A stretch of 64,000 nucleotides of DNA, from positions 1,116,001 to 1,180,000 of the forward strand of contig JAESUZ010003505.1 of assembly GCA_017311185.1 (NCBI GenBank), in the 5' to 3' direction. Position 1 is the first letter of the stretch. Each line of letters starts with the position of its first letter. A program made the position numbers and the translations under genes. Source of the stretch: Proteles cristata cristata (Eukaryota > Chordata > Mammalia > Carnivora > Hyaenidae). Below are positions 48,311 to 58,577 of the stretch, piece after piece. The notes beneath the pieces are model-generated. The model worked only from the letters and a program-made list of their open reading frames with translations. It had not been told where the DNA came from and ran no database searches.

Positions 48311-48598
48311 TCTGTAACTCATTTCTCTTAGTATACACTTGTGTTCTCAAAGCTAGAAATAGTAATGTTTCTATATAAAACTAAGAGATTAATGCTGAAG
48401 GAAGGAACAGTATTCATTACTTGTCTAATTTACATTACATGTACTAAAGGTACAATGAACGGAGACTTTTTTTTTTAAGCCAGTATCCCTTTGATTTTCT
48501 ATTTCTTGTGAAAAACAGAATTAGTTGGTGGTAATAAAATATATATGTCTTAAATGAAAACGTTAAGTATTTTTTATATATTTCCAAATAATAAAGTG

Positions 48599-48699
48599 AC
48601 TATTAAAAGCAGTCTAGGAAGAAAACATTAAAACTATTAAAAACAGTCTAGGAAGAAAACATTAAAACTATTAAAAGCATTCTAGGTAGAAAATATTAG
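48599..48699. repeat. 34-bp tandem repeat, 3 copies
   Basis: Units start at 48599, 48633 and 48667, each ACTATTAAAA[G/A]CA[G/T]TCTAGG... The first two differ by one base and the third has several changes, so the array is partly decayed. Confidence 0.93.
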
Positions 48700-49913
48700 T
48701 ATCACTAATATATGAAATTGGACTTGATGAATAATGATAAAGTTAATTCATTAATGCCACGTCGATGGCTAGCATAGTAAGAGAATCAGGCATTTCAATA
48801 TTGATCAATATTTGTTCCAAAATATGGAAGCTGTAACTGCAACGTAATATGAAATAAAATTCAGTTTATGCCACAGAATGATTGAAATCAAAAATGCTTA
48901 AATCAAAGATGCCTCATGTCAAACTCTTCCATTTTTATAGAAAGCTATGAATGAAGAATTTTAATATAAAATTTGAAACTCCTCATATGAATAAAGAAAC
49001 CAGAATGACCCTCCAAAACTTGGAAAAAGAACCCATAGTATGTAGTTGAGTTTGTCTCAGACTTCGTTTTGTGAAAACACTTTGCACATGCATCCTTTGT
49101 TTCTTGACAGCACACCAGATTCAGACCTCGTTCCCCAGCACACCTCAGCATGAGAGCAATACACACCAGGTACAGAAGGCTGAAAACCACACAGTCTTCT
49201 CCTTTTAATGCTCGCTCTGATGAATGGCACACACAGAAGCCATATTGCCCATCTCTCAGAGAGGTCTTGGCTGCCAGCGCAGCTGAAATCTGGAGGCTTG
49301 CCGCATTCACATTGTCAGCTTAAATACCCAGTGAGGACTCAAACTGGGAATAAGACAAAGTACCATTGCCATGTTGATCCACTTCACTGGCCCCACCAAT
49401 TAGCTGTGAAGAATATGGCTCATTTAGAAGTATATATGATAATACTGAAGCATAACTGAAAATTAGATATATAAAAAAGGAGGTCATTAGCTTGCACTTG
49501 TCTTACCTTCAGCTAAATGAATCGCAGATAAAATCAAATAGGGTAAGTGAAGTCTTCGTAAGCTTTGGAGTCCTTTCTTATGTACTTATAATAGATGGAT
49601 CTCTATAAAGAAAGTTTATAGCATTGCTGTTTACAACCCCACAATTAATGTTGTGTTACAGTTTTCATTACCAACCTCTGTTTCCAGAGGTGCATAGCCT
49701 TAACATAAAAGTTTGGTCTAGGTTAAAAGGAAAAGCAGTGTGGTAGATTACAACCAGAAAATAAACCGGAAGACAGCATCTATGGAATCTGCGAAGTGGG
49801 AGATTTCCAAGATCATGCACAATTACATTGGCACCTGATATGGCTTAATGGATTGTTACAGATTAAAAATATAATCTTCTGATAGAAAATTAAATGTAAT
49901 TGGGGCGCCTGGG

Positions 49914-49925
49914 TGGCTTAGTCGG
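49914..49925 (+). promoter_or_regulatory. Pol III A box of SINE
   Basis: TGGCTTAGTCGG fits the tRNA A-box consensus TRGCNNAGYNGG at every position. It is inherited from the tRNA-Lys-like head. Confidence 0.75.
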
Positions 49926-49969
49926 TTAAGCGTCCGACTTTCGCTTAGGTCATGATCTCGCGGTTCGTG

Positions 49970-49980
49970 GGTTCGAGCCC
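49970..49980 (+). promoter_or_regulatory. Pol III B box of SINE
   Basis: GGTTCGAGCCC fits the B-box consensus GGTTCRANNCC. With the A box about 45 bp upstream, the promoter of this copy looks intact. Whether it is transcribed is unknown. Confidence 0.75.
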
Positions 49981-50137
49981 CGCGTCGGGCTCTGTGCTGA
50001 CTGCCAGCTCAGCGCCTGGAGCCTGTTTCAGAGTCTGTGACTCCCTCTCTCTCTGACCCTCCCCTGATCACGCTGTCTCTCTCTCTCCTAGAAATAAATA
50101 AAACATAAAAAAAAGAAAAAGAAAATTAAATGTAATT

Positions 50138-51009
50138 TATCTAAAATATGTACTCTGGAGTCTTTTTGTTTGTGAGCAAGAAATTGAAATGTGACTCGTT
50201 ATTGGTGGGATTTAGGCAAATAAAGAAAATAATGAAGTTTGTAATTATTTAAAATCATAATTATAAGTTACCTGCCGTTTTATGGATTATGCACTCACCG
50301 TAAAAAACATTATGAGGACTATAAAGATGTATAATGTATTGTCTTTGTTCTAAAACAATATTGCCAATTAGAAAATGTAAAACATTTTCAACCAGAAACT
50401 AGAGGGGATCATAGCAGAGTTGTGACAGATTTCCAGTGTACACACTTGGTTGGATAGGTTGATAGATTAGTGGCCATTGTTTTTTCTCTACTTGACTATT
50501 CATTTTTATATTCCCCTAACACTGGCACTGTTTTGGGCATGTCTGACCATCTTAACCTGAAACACCTCCATGCATCTGACCTCCCAAAAATCCGGAATCC
50601 ATCAGCTGAAGGCAGAGAATCCAGCAGATCAAATCTGGGAGACTTCTCTCGATGTTTATTAAATTTCATTTAGTCCCCATTATGTCCAGACACCTGTATG
50701 TTTGTCCCTGAAAAATGCTAAATGAAAGGAAATATGGTGTCCAGGCTTTGAGAAACAGTTCTTGAAGACAGGCTCTTCCTCTGGGTACAACATGGACATG
50801 ACGAAGAAAAAAAAAAAAAACCCACAATTTTTAAAAACCCCACCACGCTGATAGTGCAGCCATTAAAACTCTTGAGATAAATGCTGATTCTTGAAAGTCA
50901 TGACAATGTCAGGATCCAGTCAAACAGATAATTGAATTGCCTGTTGGGCTGAGCTACTTTAAGATGATCGGAGATGGTCTCAATAGAGGATCTGAAGGAA
51001 AGCCTGTGG
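50138..51009. other. Unique sequence
   Basis: No repeat recognised except a 15-base A-run near 50806. No credible gene. Confidence 0.4.
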
Positions 51010-51225
51010 AACATACCTGGGCTTTGCAATCAGGCAGCCAGTGGGATTTTGGTCTCTGCCATTGAGCCTCTGCTTGACTTCTCTGAGTCATTGGCTTTAA
51101 ACGAGAAAAACGGTATTCACCTTGTTAAGTAATGGTGAAGACTGAATGAGGTTTTACATGCATATCCTATACCACATGCTTTATAGATAGAAAAGATGGC
51201 AATTATCGTTATACTCACCCACCAT
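51010..51225 (+). mobile_element. MIR SINE
   Basis: ACCTGGGCTTTGCAATCAGG, GCCATTGAGCCTCTGC, TTCTCTGAGTCATTGGC, CACCTTGTTAAGTAATGGTG and GACTGAATGAGGTTTTACAT match MIR order with moderate divergence. Confidence 0.7.
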
Positions 51226-51332
51226 CAGTACAGTTGGTGAGTGTTCAGCAGCAAACCTTTATGTTTCCCTTGGGTCAACTCCAAGCTTCCCTATCTCTGA
51301 CCCCCATAAAGTCTCATCTGTGTATGATTTTT

Positions 51333-51547
51333 TTTAAAAATATTTTTATTTATTTCTAGGAGAGAGGGAGAGAGACAGCGTGAGCAGGGGAGGGTCAGAG
51401 AGAGAGGGAGTCACAGACTGAAACAGGCTCCAGGCTCTGAGCTGGCAGTCAGCACAGAGCCCGACGCGGGGCTCGAACCCACGAACCGCGAGATCATGAC
51501 CTAAGCGAAAGTCGGACGCTTAACCGACTAAGCCACCCAGGCGCCCG
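51333..51547 (-). mobile_element. Felid Can-SINE, young subfamily
   Basis: TATTTTTATTTATTTCTAGG tail, GGAGTCACAGACTGAAACAG, GGCAGTCAGCACAGAGCCCG and intact head ending CCACCCAGGCGCCC. A perfect 19-bp TSD, TCATCTGTGTATGATTTTT, lies at 51314-51332 and 51548-51566. Confidence 0.98.
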
Positions 51548-51974
51548 TCATCTGTGTATGATTTTTAAGGTGACAAAGCAGCAAAATCAAGACAAGTAGC
51601 AGGGTAAACACCACTTCTTTCTCTCTGTGGGTTTCCTTTTTAGATTCAGTAAGCAGCAGCAGCAGTTCTAGAAATTTGATTTCGATTCTGAATCAGAGGA
51701 AAAATGTAGGAACTGTTTATCAACGTTACCACACTTCGGTCTGATTTCCAAAAATATTTTAAGCTGTGTTGACATTTTGCTATCCAAGTGACCATTTTAA
51801 AGTAACTGCAGTCTCTAGCCACCTTGAACACATAATCAATGAAACTGAACTTAATACAAATGTACAGGGAAGTTGGTCCAAAGCAATGCCTTAACCATTG
51901 TCTGAGCTCTTATATGGTTATATGTATGTGTATACACATACACATGTGTTATATGTATTCTAAAAATGTATATT

Positions 51975-52011
51975 TATATTATATTATATTATACTATATT
52001 ATATTATATTA
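51975..52011. repeat. (TATTA)n pentanucleotide repeat
   Basis: About seven units of TATTA/ATATT with one C interruption. Confidence 0.88.
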
Positions 52012-52117
52012 CGATAAATGTAAGCATCTTGTGAGATTTAGTGTTCTTCTTTCTCAGGCTGCATGTAGCATAGTAGATAGTATTAGACCCACCAAATCAC
52101 ACCGAATGGTCAATGTG

Positions 52118-52581
52118 TTATAAGAAGGTCTTTGCCAAATGCCCCAAGATAATGCCGTTTGCCTCATCAGAAACCTGGCAGAGCTTCCTGTCCATGTTTC
52201 TGTATGAGACAAAGATCACGCAGCAGCAGTGCTTTCTTTCCATAGCTGGACTTGTTGAGATGAAAGTCCTCAAAGCCATGCAATAACTTCCTCTCAGGGA
52301 TGCTGGCAAGTGACCAGAGGGGACCCTCCTGCACATTGTCTAGATGCTGAGAAAACCATTCACTCATCTGTAGGCAGTTAACCATGATTCTGAAAATGCC
52401 TCCACGTTCCTTCCCAAGAAACGTTCAGCCTCTGGCCTGAAAACCTCTCTTCTGCTCCATGAACTATACTGAGTCTTAGGACTTCACTGTCTCTGGAAGA
52501 ATCACAGTTATGCCGCTTCCAGTTTCCTGTCTTTAGACAAACCTCTACTTGGAGATGGCTATCAGAAAGATCAAGAATCAA
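52118..52581 (-). pseudogene. Possible decayed coding remnant
   Basis: Three - strand frames overlap. The one at 52167-52385 encodes a segment beginning MVNCLQMSEWFSQHLDN with balanced amino-acid use, and adjacent frames continue in other phases. This is what a frameshifted retrocopy might look like, but I recognise no parent protein. No poly-A tract or TSD is evident. It may equally be ordinary unique DNA. Confidence 0.2.
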
Positions 52582-52647
52582 TTACCTAAGCATCTGTGTA
52601 AAAAAACAAAAGCAAAAAAGGAAACCTAGATGGGCTTTAAAAGTACC

Positions 52648-52650
<3 letters not shown>

Positions 52651-52695
<45 letters not shown>

Positions 52696-52721
52696 CGCGT
52701 GCACACGCATGCATGCATGCA
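52651..52721. repeat. (GT)n followed by GC/AT alternating purine-pyrimidine
   Basis: 21 GT units, then ATGCGCGTGCACACGC and (ATGC)n. The alternation continues almost unbroken for about 70 bp. Confidence 0.95.
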
Positions 52722-53259
52722 TTTGTAGTAGTTAATTTAGATAAAGCTGAGACTAAAGAATTTAATTCATAAGTATGGGGGTTCTTCACCTTCATAATGT
52801 CATTACAGTCATATTCCTAGTTTAGGAATTTTAACATTTGATCTGGGCACTATTTAAATAATCTGGAAGGCTTACTGTTTATTTTAAACAGTTATATAAA
52901 ATGTTTGACTACACAAGTAGAACAATGTAGTAGGAAAAACAATCTCATATTATATAGGAGTATGTTTGTGTGTCTATGTGTGTATATAATTAGAAATTCC
53001 AGATACAGAAAGCTATAATCTATTAAAATTCTCCAAATAACTAATTTTACCTTGGGGGGGGGGGTCAGTCCTGGTTTTAAGCATAACAGGAAAGCCAAAT
53101 TCATGGAAATATTTATTTCCAGCGAACCACAGCACACAGTTAGCCATTATTGTCCATTTGTAAGTTATCCATCAGAATGCATTTCTGGTTCAGTCATGAT
53201 ATTTGAAATCTCTTCAAATCAATTGATTTGAGAATAGGTTCAATAAAATTCCTCATCTT
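52722..53259. other. Unique AT-rich sequence
   Basis: Only a 10-base G-run at about 53054 stands out. No gene. Confidence 0.4.
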
Positions 53260-53273
53260 ACCATACCGTTTAT

Positions 53274-53274
53274 T

Positions 53275-53305
<31 letters not shown>

Positions 53306-53507
53306 ATTTTTATTTCTAGGAGAGAGAGAGAGAGACAGCATGAGCAGGGGAGGGTCAGAGAGAGAGGGAGTCACAGACTGAAACAGGCTCCAGGCTCCAA
53401 GCTGGCAGTCAGCACAGAGCCCGACGCGGGGCTCGAACCCACGAACCGTGAGGTCATGACCTAAGCGAAAGTCGAACGCTTAACCGACTAAGCCACCCAG
53501 GCGCCCC
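53274..53507 (-). mobile_element. Felid Can-SINE, young subfamily
   Basis: The tail is extended by a (TTTTG)n run at about 53277-53302. It is followed by TTTCTAGGAGAGAGAG, GGAGTCACAGACTGAAACAG, GGCAGTCAGCACAGAGCCCG and a head ending AGGCGCCCC. A perfect 14-bp TSD, ACCATACCGTTTAT, lies at 53260-53273 and 53508-53521. Confidence 0.98.
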
Positions 53508-53521
53508 ACCATACCGTTTAT

Positions 53522-54718
53522 ATTACACTATACTCGCACAGAGTTAAGCGTGCATTTTACATTTGGATAACCTATTTTCCATTTGCATTGTGATGAGGGA
53601 ATATTTTGAATGTATACCTGGGGGTGACTCAGTATCACCAGATGGTATTTTGCCATCCACAGGTTCTACTTTGCCTGTTTTGCAAGTTTGTGACAGCCCA
53701 CAGGGACACACTGAGGCAGCCATCCAGTCAATAATATATCTGGAACACCTTTAATACTGCAAACATCTTTATGAGTATAAAAGACCCAGGTCCTACTCCA
53801 CGAAAATCGGCTAAGGCAGGGTATTCCAGAATGCACTGTGCTAATTGCCCTGATCTGGGCAAGAGAATGGGATTCATTATAGTCATTTTTCCTGAGTTTT
53901 CAAATAAAACTAAAGAAGCTCTTACGTGTTTTATGTTGATTCTTATCATGCATACAGAAAATCATTTCAGGAAGAACAACCTACATTTTATAATAACAGT
54001 TGTTATTGTTATCAGCAATAACCTCTGTCATTACGAGCAGTTATGTTATTTTTAAAAATAAGAATCTATAATGTGATGTGTGCTGTGCAGAACTTTTACC
54101 CTTTGATGAGCCTCTAGAGCCTTGTGCTATAGAGCAAATAATTTTCCATCTGTCTTCAGATTGTCAAGTATCATGCTCTCTGATAACTTGAAATATTCTG
54201 GGCTTTGCTCTTCTAATTCTTGAAAAATTAGAATTTTTACAGTTTGTATCTAAAACAAAATTGCTTTTTAACATATTTTGAAAGCAAAATGATTTTGAGC
54301 ACCTTAAAAATTAATTTTGATTCTATTTGTAAATTTGTGCCTTAAAATGCCTTCTGAGACTTTATGGTTTAGGAATGACATTTATGATGTTTCTGACAAA
54401 AATTGGTTTTGGACTGTGATAAATCTGACGCTTACTTGTTTACTTCATCAAGAAGAATTGAATGATAAATGCCCTGTGGCCCAGAAAAGTTGACATTAAA
54501 ACCCAAGTTTAAATTTTGCTTGCTTATTGATTTTAGGCTTCTTTTTTATAAAATAGAAATAAAAGTTTAATTCACAGTGAAGAAAATGAAGACATAATTC
54601 ATGTTCTTATTACAAAGTATCAAAGTACAAATATAGAAACACTATAAAGTGAACACATAAGCTGATCATTCAAAATAAAATGGAATTTTATTTTTGTTTC
54701 TCATCTATAACTAACTAT
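53522..54718. other. Unique sequence
   Basis: No repeat recognised in about 1.2 kb. A 94-codon + frame (53771-54055) has no known domain. Confidence 0.4.
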
Positions 54719-54732
54719 CATCTATCTATCTG

Positions 54733-54774
<42 letters not shown>
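54719..54774. repeat. (TCTA)n tetranucleotide STR
   Basis: About 14 TCTA units with one TCTG variant near the start. Confidence 0.96.
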
Positions 54775-54854
54775 CTTCTGTCCCTTTTTTTCTTGCCCCA
54801 AATCTCAGGAAAAAAATCCTAAAAATAGTTGATAGATGGGTTATTTCTCACATC

Positions 54855-54888
54855 CATCTATCTATCTATGTATCTATCTATCTATAGA
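54855..54888. repeat. Second (TCTA)n STR
   Basis: About eight units with one TGTA variant, 80 bp after the first array. It ends in CTATAGATAGG, which is its own partial inverse. Confidence 0.92.
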
Positions 54889-56064
54889 TAGGTAATATTA
54901 ATTATTTTAATATGCTTTGGCAAAATAAGAAAAAGGTACTATTTTTCTACCATGTGAGATGGGTATTTTAGGAATTCTTCAAGAAGTAGATATAGAAATA
55001 GTCCTGCCAATTAATCACTTTTGAAGGATGTTGAATAGTGCTAAGTAATGATTCTCTTGAAAACTCATTGCTGAAAGTTCTCACAGATGAGTGCTATTAA
55101 AGTATATTATTCTAGATGTGATTTTGCTTTAAGCCAGAAAAGTGGACATTAATTTGTAGTTTTCTACATTGGTAATTTATCTACTTATGTAAATCAATTC
55201 ATTTAATATATTCTGACAGTTTGGTCTTAATGGAGCAAAAGTGATTACCACTTCCTTAACATATGAATTTTTAAAAATAGAAAATCATCTGACAATGTTC
55301 TTTTTAGCATTTCTTCTAGTGAATGCCATTTTGGGACCAAAAGTATATGTAACCAAATAAATGCAAGTAATAATCCTTTCTCCTTACTAGAGAAACTTTA
55401 TTATCATTGTGTTATTGCCCTACTTACTACTACACAAACAAAGGGTTGTTTAACTTTTATAGTTGTTAGAAAATTACTAATGATTTTCTCTTACTGCTTG
55501 AAGTCTGACCTATAGGTATATGTATGTATATGAATGCGGGAAGGGCTATCTCACAGTTCTTGAAAAAGGCTTCCTTATTTAGAGGATTTTTAAAGACGGG
55601 ATAAAATTAAGCTTGTGCATATCTTTGAGAAAAAGTGAAATACTGCTCCTCTTTTCCCCAAAAGACCACATATTTTAGCAAGTCCCAAAAGAACAGCTTG
55701 TAGAAATTCACTTCATCCCTTTTTAACTCACAGAGTTACTGTGAGTGAAGAAATGAAATAAAACATATACATGGTATTGACAGTATAAAAACATAGACAC
55801 ACCATGTTAATCATTTTAATGATAAAGGTGTGATAAGTATAGGAGTGAAATTAGAGAAAATGGGGGTCTGGTTCTGGCAAGTTTGTTTCTTTTCTATTAG
55901 CATATTTTTTAATTAAAATACTAGTGACCATCTCTGGCTATGATAGGAATTATGATTTTTACAGTGAGTGTTTTCATTTATACGCTTGGGCATAGAGTCT
56001 ATCTTTGCATTACAGTTTTTATATTCCAGCCAAATCATATTGTAAAGTACAGCACTAAACAAGT
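54889..56064. other. Unique AT-rich sequence
   Basis: Nothing recognised. Confidence 0.4.
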
Positions 56065-56160
56065 TCTGGTGTGATCATAGGCACATCACTTAATTTTTCT
56101 GGATCCTCTGTTTATATCTGTAATATGAGAAGGCTATGGTTAAATAATCTTCAGTTCTCT
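56065..56160 (+). mobile_element. MIR fragment
   Basis: GTGTGATCATAGGCACATCA, CTTAATTTTTCTGGATCCTC and TATCTGTAATATGAGAAGG match the MIR middle. Confidence 0.55.
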
Positions 56161-56829
56161 CGAAACTGTGCATTTTTATGTATATCTGTTTAATGTCCTT
56201 TCTCTAGTCAGTTATGGAGATAAAGTCTTTTTTAACTCGAGGTGGGGAGCCAGGAGAGATTATATATATTGGCTGTGGTAATCAAATAGAAATGAGCCAT
56301 ATGTATGTATACATATATACACACAGACACATCCATTTTATTATTTCCAAGTTTTCCCTCCAGAAATGAAAATAGAAGTAAAGGTAAGCATGCATTTAGT
56401 GCATAGTGAGAAAGAAACTTTTGAATGTCCAAACTCAGAGAAATGAATATGATACGTAATAAAGGACAGACACTAGGGAGATATGGATCTAAATGTGCAA
56501 AAATTTTTCTTTCTAAATCAGAGCTCACTCATAAATGCCTTCTAGATGAGTCTCCAGATGTAAGCATGCAGGAAGATTAAGGTAATCAAAAGAGAATAGT
56601 GTCACTACTTTCTTGACCTATGGAACTTGGGAATCTCTGGACAGAAGGAGTGGTTTTAAGTTATACAGATAGGTTATATTTTGTTTATTTTGGTCTGTTT
56701 CACCTAGTTAGCTTTGATATCCATCTATACGCTGATGGTCCAAAATCTGTATATCTCTTCCAGACTTTTCTATCGATCTCACTGTCTCTATAGAAAAAAC
56801 CAATACACTACCAACAATTCAATATCAAG
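56161..56829. other. Unique sequence
   Basis: No feature recognised. A 98-codon - strand frame (56232-56528) lacks a known domain. Confidence 0.4.
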
Positions 56830-57070
56830 TACCTTATGAATTTAATATGTGCTAGGAATTATTCAAGGGGCCTTACACATGCCAACCAATTTAATCACCA
56901 AAGCAAACCTTTGATATGGATGGTATTATTTCCATGATAAATGAGGAAACAGACCCGGAGCGGTTAAGTAATTTGACCACCAGAGTTACACAGGTCATAG
57001 GTAGTGGAATCAAGACTTGTACCAAACAGTATGCTTCCAGACTATTGCTGCTTATGACTGTGCTATCTTT
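56830..57070 (-). mobile_element. MIR SINE
   Basis: AATATGTGCTAGGAATTATT, CAACCAATTTAATCACC, ATGAGGAAACAGACC, GGTTAAGTAATTTGACCACC and CACAGGTCATAGGTAGTGGA match the reverse-complement MIR in order. Confidence 0.87.
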
Positions 57071-57259
57071 TCTCTCAGTCGTTCATAGATCACTTAATTG
57101 ACATAAACACCAGCTAAGAGTTTAGCATCTAAAAATCCAAACCTATCAAAGCCTGCTTCTCCTGCTCTTCTTATACAGGCAATCACATTCTGTTCAGTTG
57201 TCTCGTACATAAACCTCAACATCTAATCAGCGGGTGAGGAGTTTCCCTTGGAAAAACCC

Positions 57260-57600
57260 CCTTTGTCTGTCTCATCTCATTCTGTTGCCTCCCCATTAAA
57301 GTCTTTGTAATTTCCTTCCTGAACTAACAATTTGTTGAATTTATCACCAGGTAGCCCCACATTTCTTTTCAGTCTACCCTCCATACACATGCTTAGAGTC
57401 AACTTTATAAAATACATGTGCTCAAGTCATTCACGCAATTAAAATACCTCAGTGGTTTCCCTTGATCTTTAAGATATTGTTGACCCTTCATCAGAAGCCC
57501 CTCTTGCCATTGCAAATGCCATCTTTCTAAATCATCCTCTAAGTCCCATCTCATTCTTCTTCCTCAATCTCATACACCGTCTTGTTCTAACCAGTTATTT
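57260..57600 (+). mobile_element. L2 LINE fragment
   Basis: CAGTCTACCCTCCATACACA, CTCAAGTCATTCACGCAATT, CCTCAGTGGTTTCCCTTGAT and CTAAGTCCCATCTCATTCTT follow the sense L2 consensus. The left boundary is uncertain and may reach 57130. Confidence 0.72.
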
Positions 57601-58389
57601 TTTCTTTGTTTATTGCTTTTTTTTTTTTTTTCCTTGGATGCTTGACTCAAAAGACATGTCAGTTCAACCATTTAAAATGACGTATTGAGAGTATATTAAG
57701 TTTCAGACACTTAGATAAATATTAAGAATCCAAGGATACTCAACATGGATATCTGTCTTTTTCCCCCTGAGTTCATTGTTTTAGTTAACACTACAGGGAA
57801 GACAAACAAGCTTTTAGAGAGTAAGAACTGCAAAGTTGAAGAACCATGGTCATTAAACACAAAGTTAGGAGGAGAGGAACTGAAGGCTTCCTGGAGTGAA
57901 GAATAGTTAGTCATGGAGTTTAGAAAATAGCCAATCTCACTTCAATGAAAATGCCTACGATGTTCTGGAGGCCTTTGGTATCTCAGAGAAACAATTAATG
58001 CAAGTTTGAAAACACTAGAAGAAATTTCCTTGCACTCGCTTCTTCTGTGCTCCGGTGAGATCCTACAGAATCTATCCTTTTTTTCCCTCTGTCCTGATAA
58101 AGTGTCACTACATGGAGTCACCACTTATTGGCTCACTAAACCGAAAGCCCCTTTATGGCAGGTGCCTCACAAACATTTAGTACATATCACAGAGATACAC
58201 AGCTTGATTTTAGAAGATATTGAGGTCTCAGCAACGTTGTAGGATACTGAGGTTTTGTGTGTAAAGTTGATGTAGAATGAAAGTAAAAACACAAATTTAA
58301 GGAGATTGAGGGGGTGCGATGGATTTTGTATGTCTGTGTGTGCATGTAAAATGAGAAAGGAGCTAAATCTTTTGAAAGGAGCAATGTTT
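57601..58389. other. Unique sequence
   Basis: A T-run at about 57619-57631 is the only repeat noted. No gene. Confidence 0.4.
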
Positions 58390-58577
58390 GGGGTGCCTGC
58401 CTGGCTCAGTCAGTTATGCATCTGACTACGGCTCAGGTCATGATCTCACAGTTCATGAGTTTGAGCCCCGCATTGGGCTCTGCACTGACAGTGCGATTCT
58501 CTCACTTCCCTCCCTCTCTTTCTCTCCCTCGCCCTCTCCCTATCTTAAAATAAGTAAAACTTAAAAAGAAAAAAAAG
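58390..58577 (+). mobile_element. Can-SINE, shortened
   Basis: The head GGGGTGCCTGCCTGGCTCAG is followed by ATTGGGCTCTGCACTGACAG. The AGAGCCTGGAGCCTGC block is absent before the CT tract, so this copy has an internal deletion. Confidence 0.92.

Larger units (their letters stand above)
44896..49901. other. 5-kb repeat-poor block, possible regulatory cluster
   Basis: No SINE, MIR or LINE recognised across 5 kb, the longest such stretch in the window. It holds only AT tracts (46848-46935) and a local 34-bp triplication (48599). A 121-codon - strand frame (48945-49310) has no recognisable domain. No transcript signal seen. Confidence 0.42.
49902..50120 (+). mobile_element. Felid Can-SINE, young and intact
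   Basis: An intact head GGGGCGCCTGGGTGGCTTAG, then GTCGGTTAAGCGTCCGACTT, TCGCTTAGGTCATGATCTCG, GGGCTCTGTGCTGACTGCCA, CT tract and AAATAAATAAAACAT tail. A perfect 17-bp TSD, GAAAATTAAATGTAATT, lies at 49885-49901 and 50121-50137. Most CpGs are intact. This is one of the least diverged copies here. Confidence 0.97.
51567..52650. other. Unique sequence with antisense coding-like frames
   Basis: It includes a (CAG)-like run (51652-51665), a (TATTA)n (51975-52011) and, at 52118-52581, - strand frames with protein-like composition in shifting phase (listed separately). Confidence 0.4.

Noticed and set aside
49902..49985. Possible tRNA-Lys gene
   Set aside because: The tRNA-like head continues into the SINE body with CT tract and A-rich tail and has TSDs, so it is a SINE and not a free tRNA gene. 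The same applies to the other copies.
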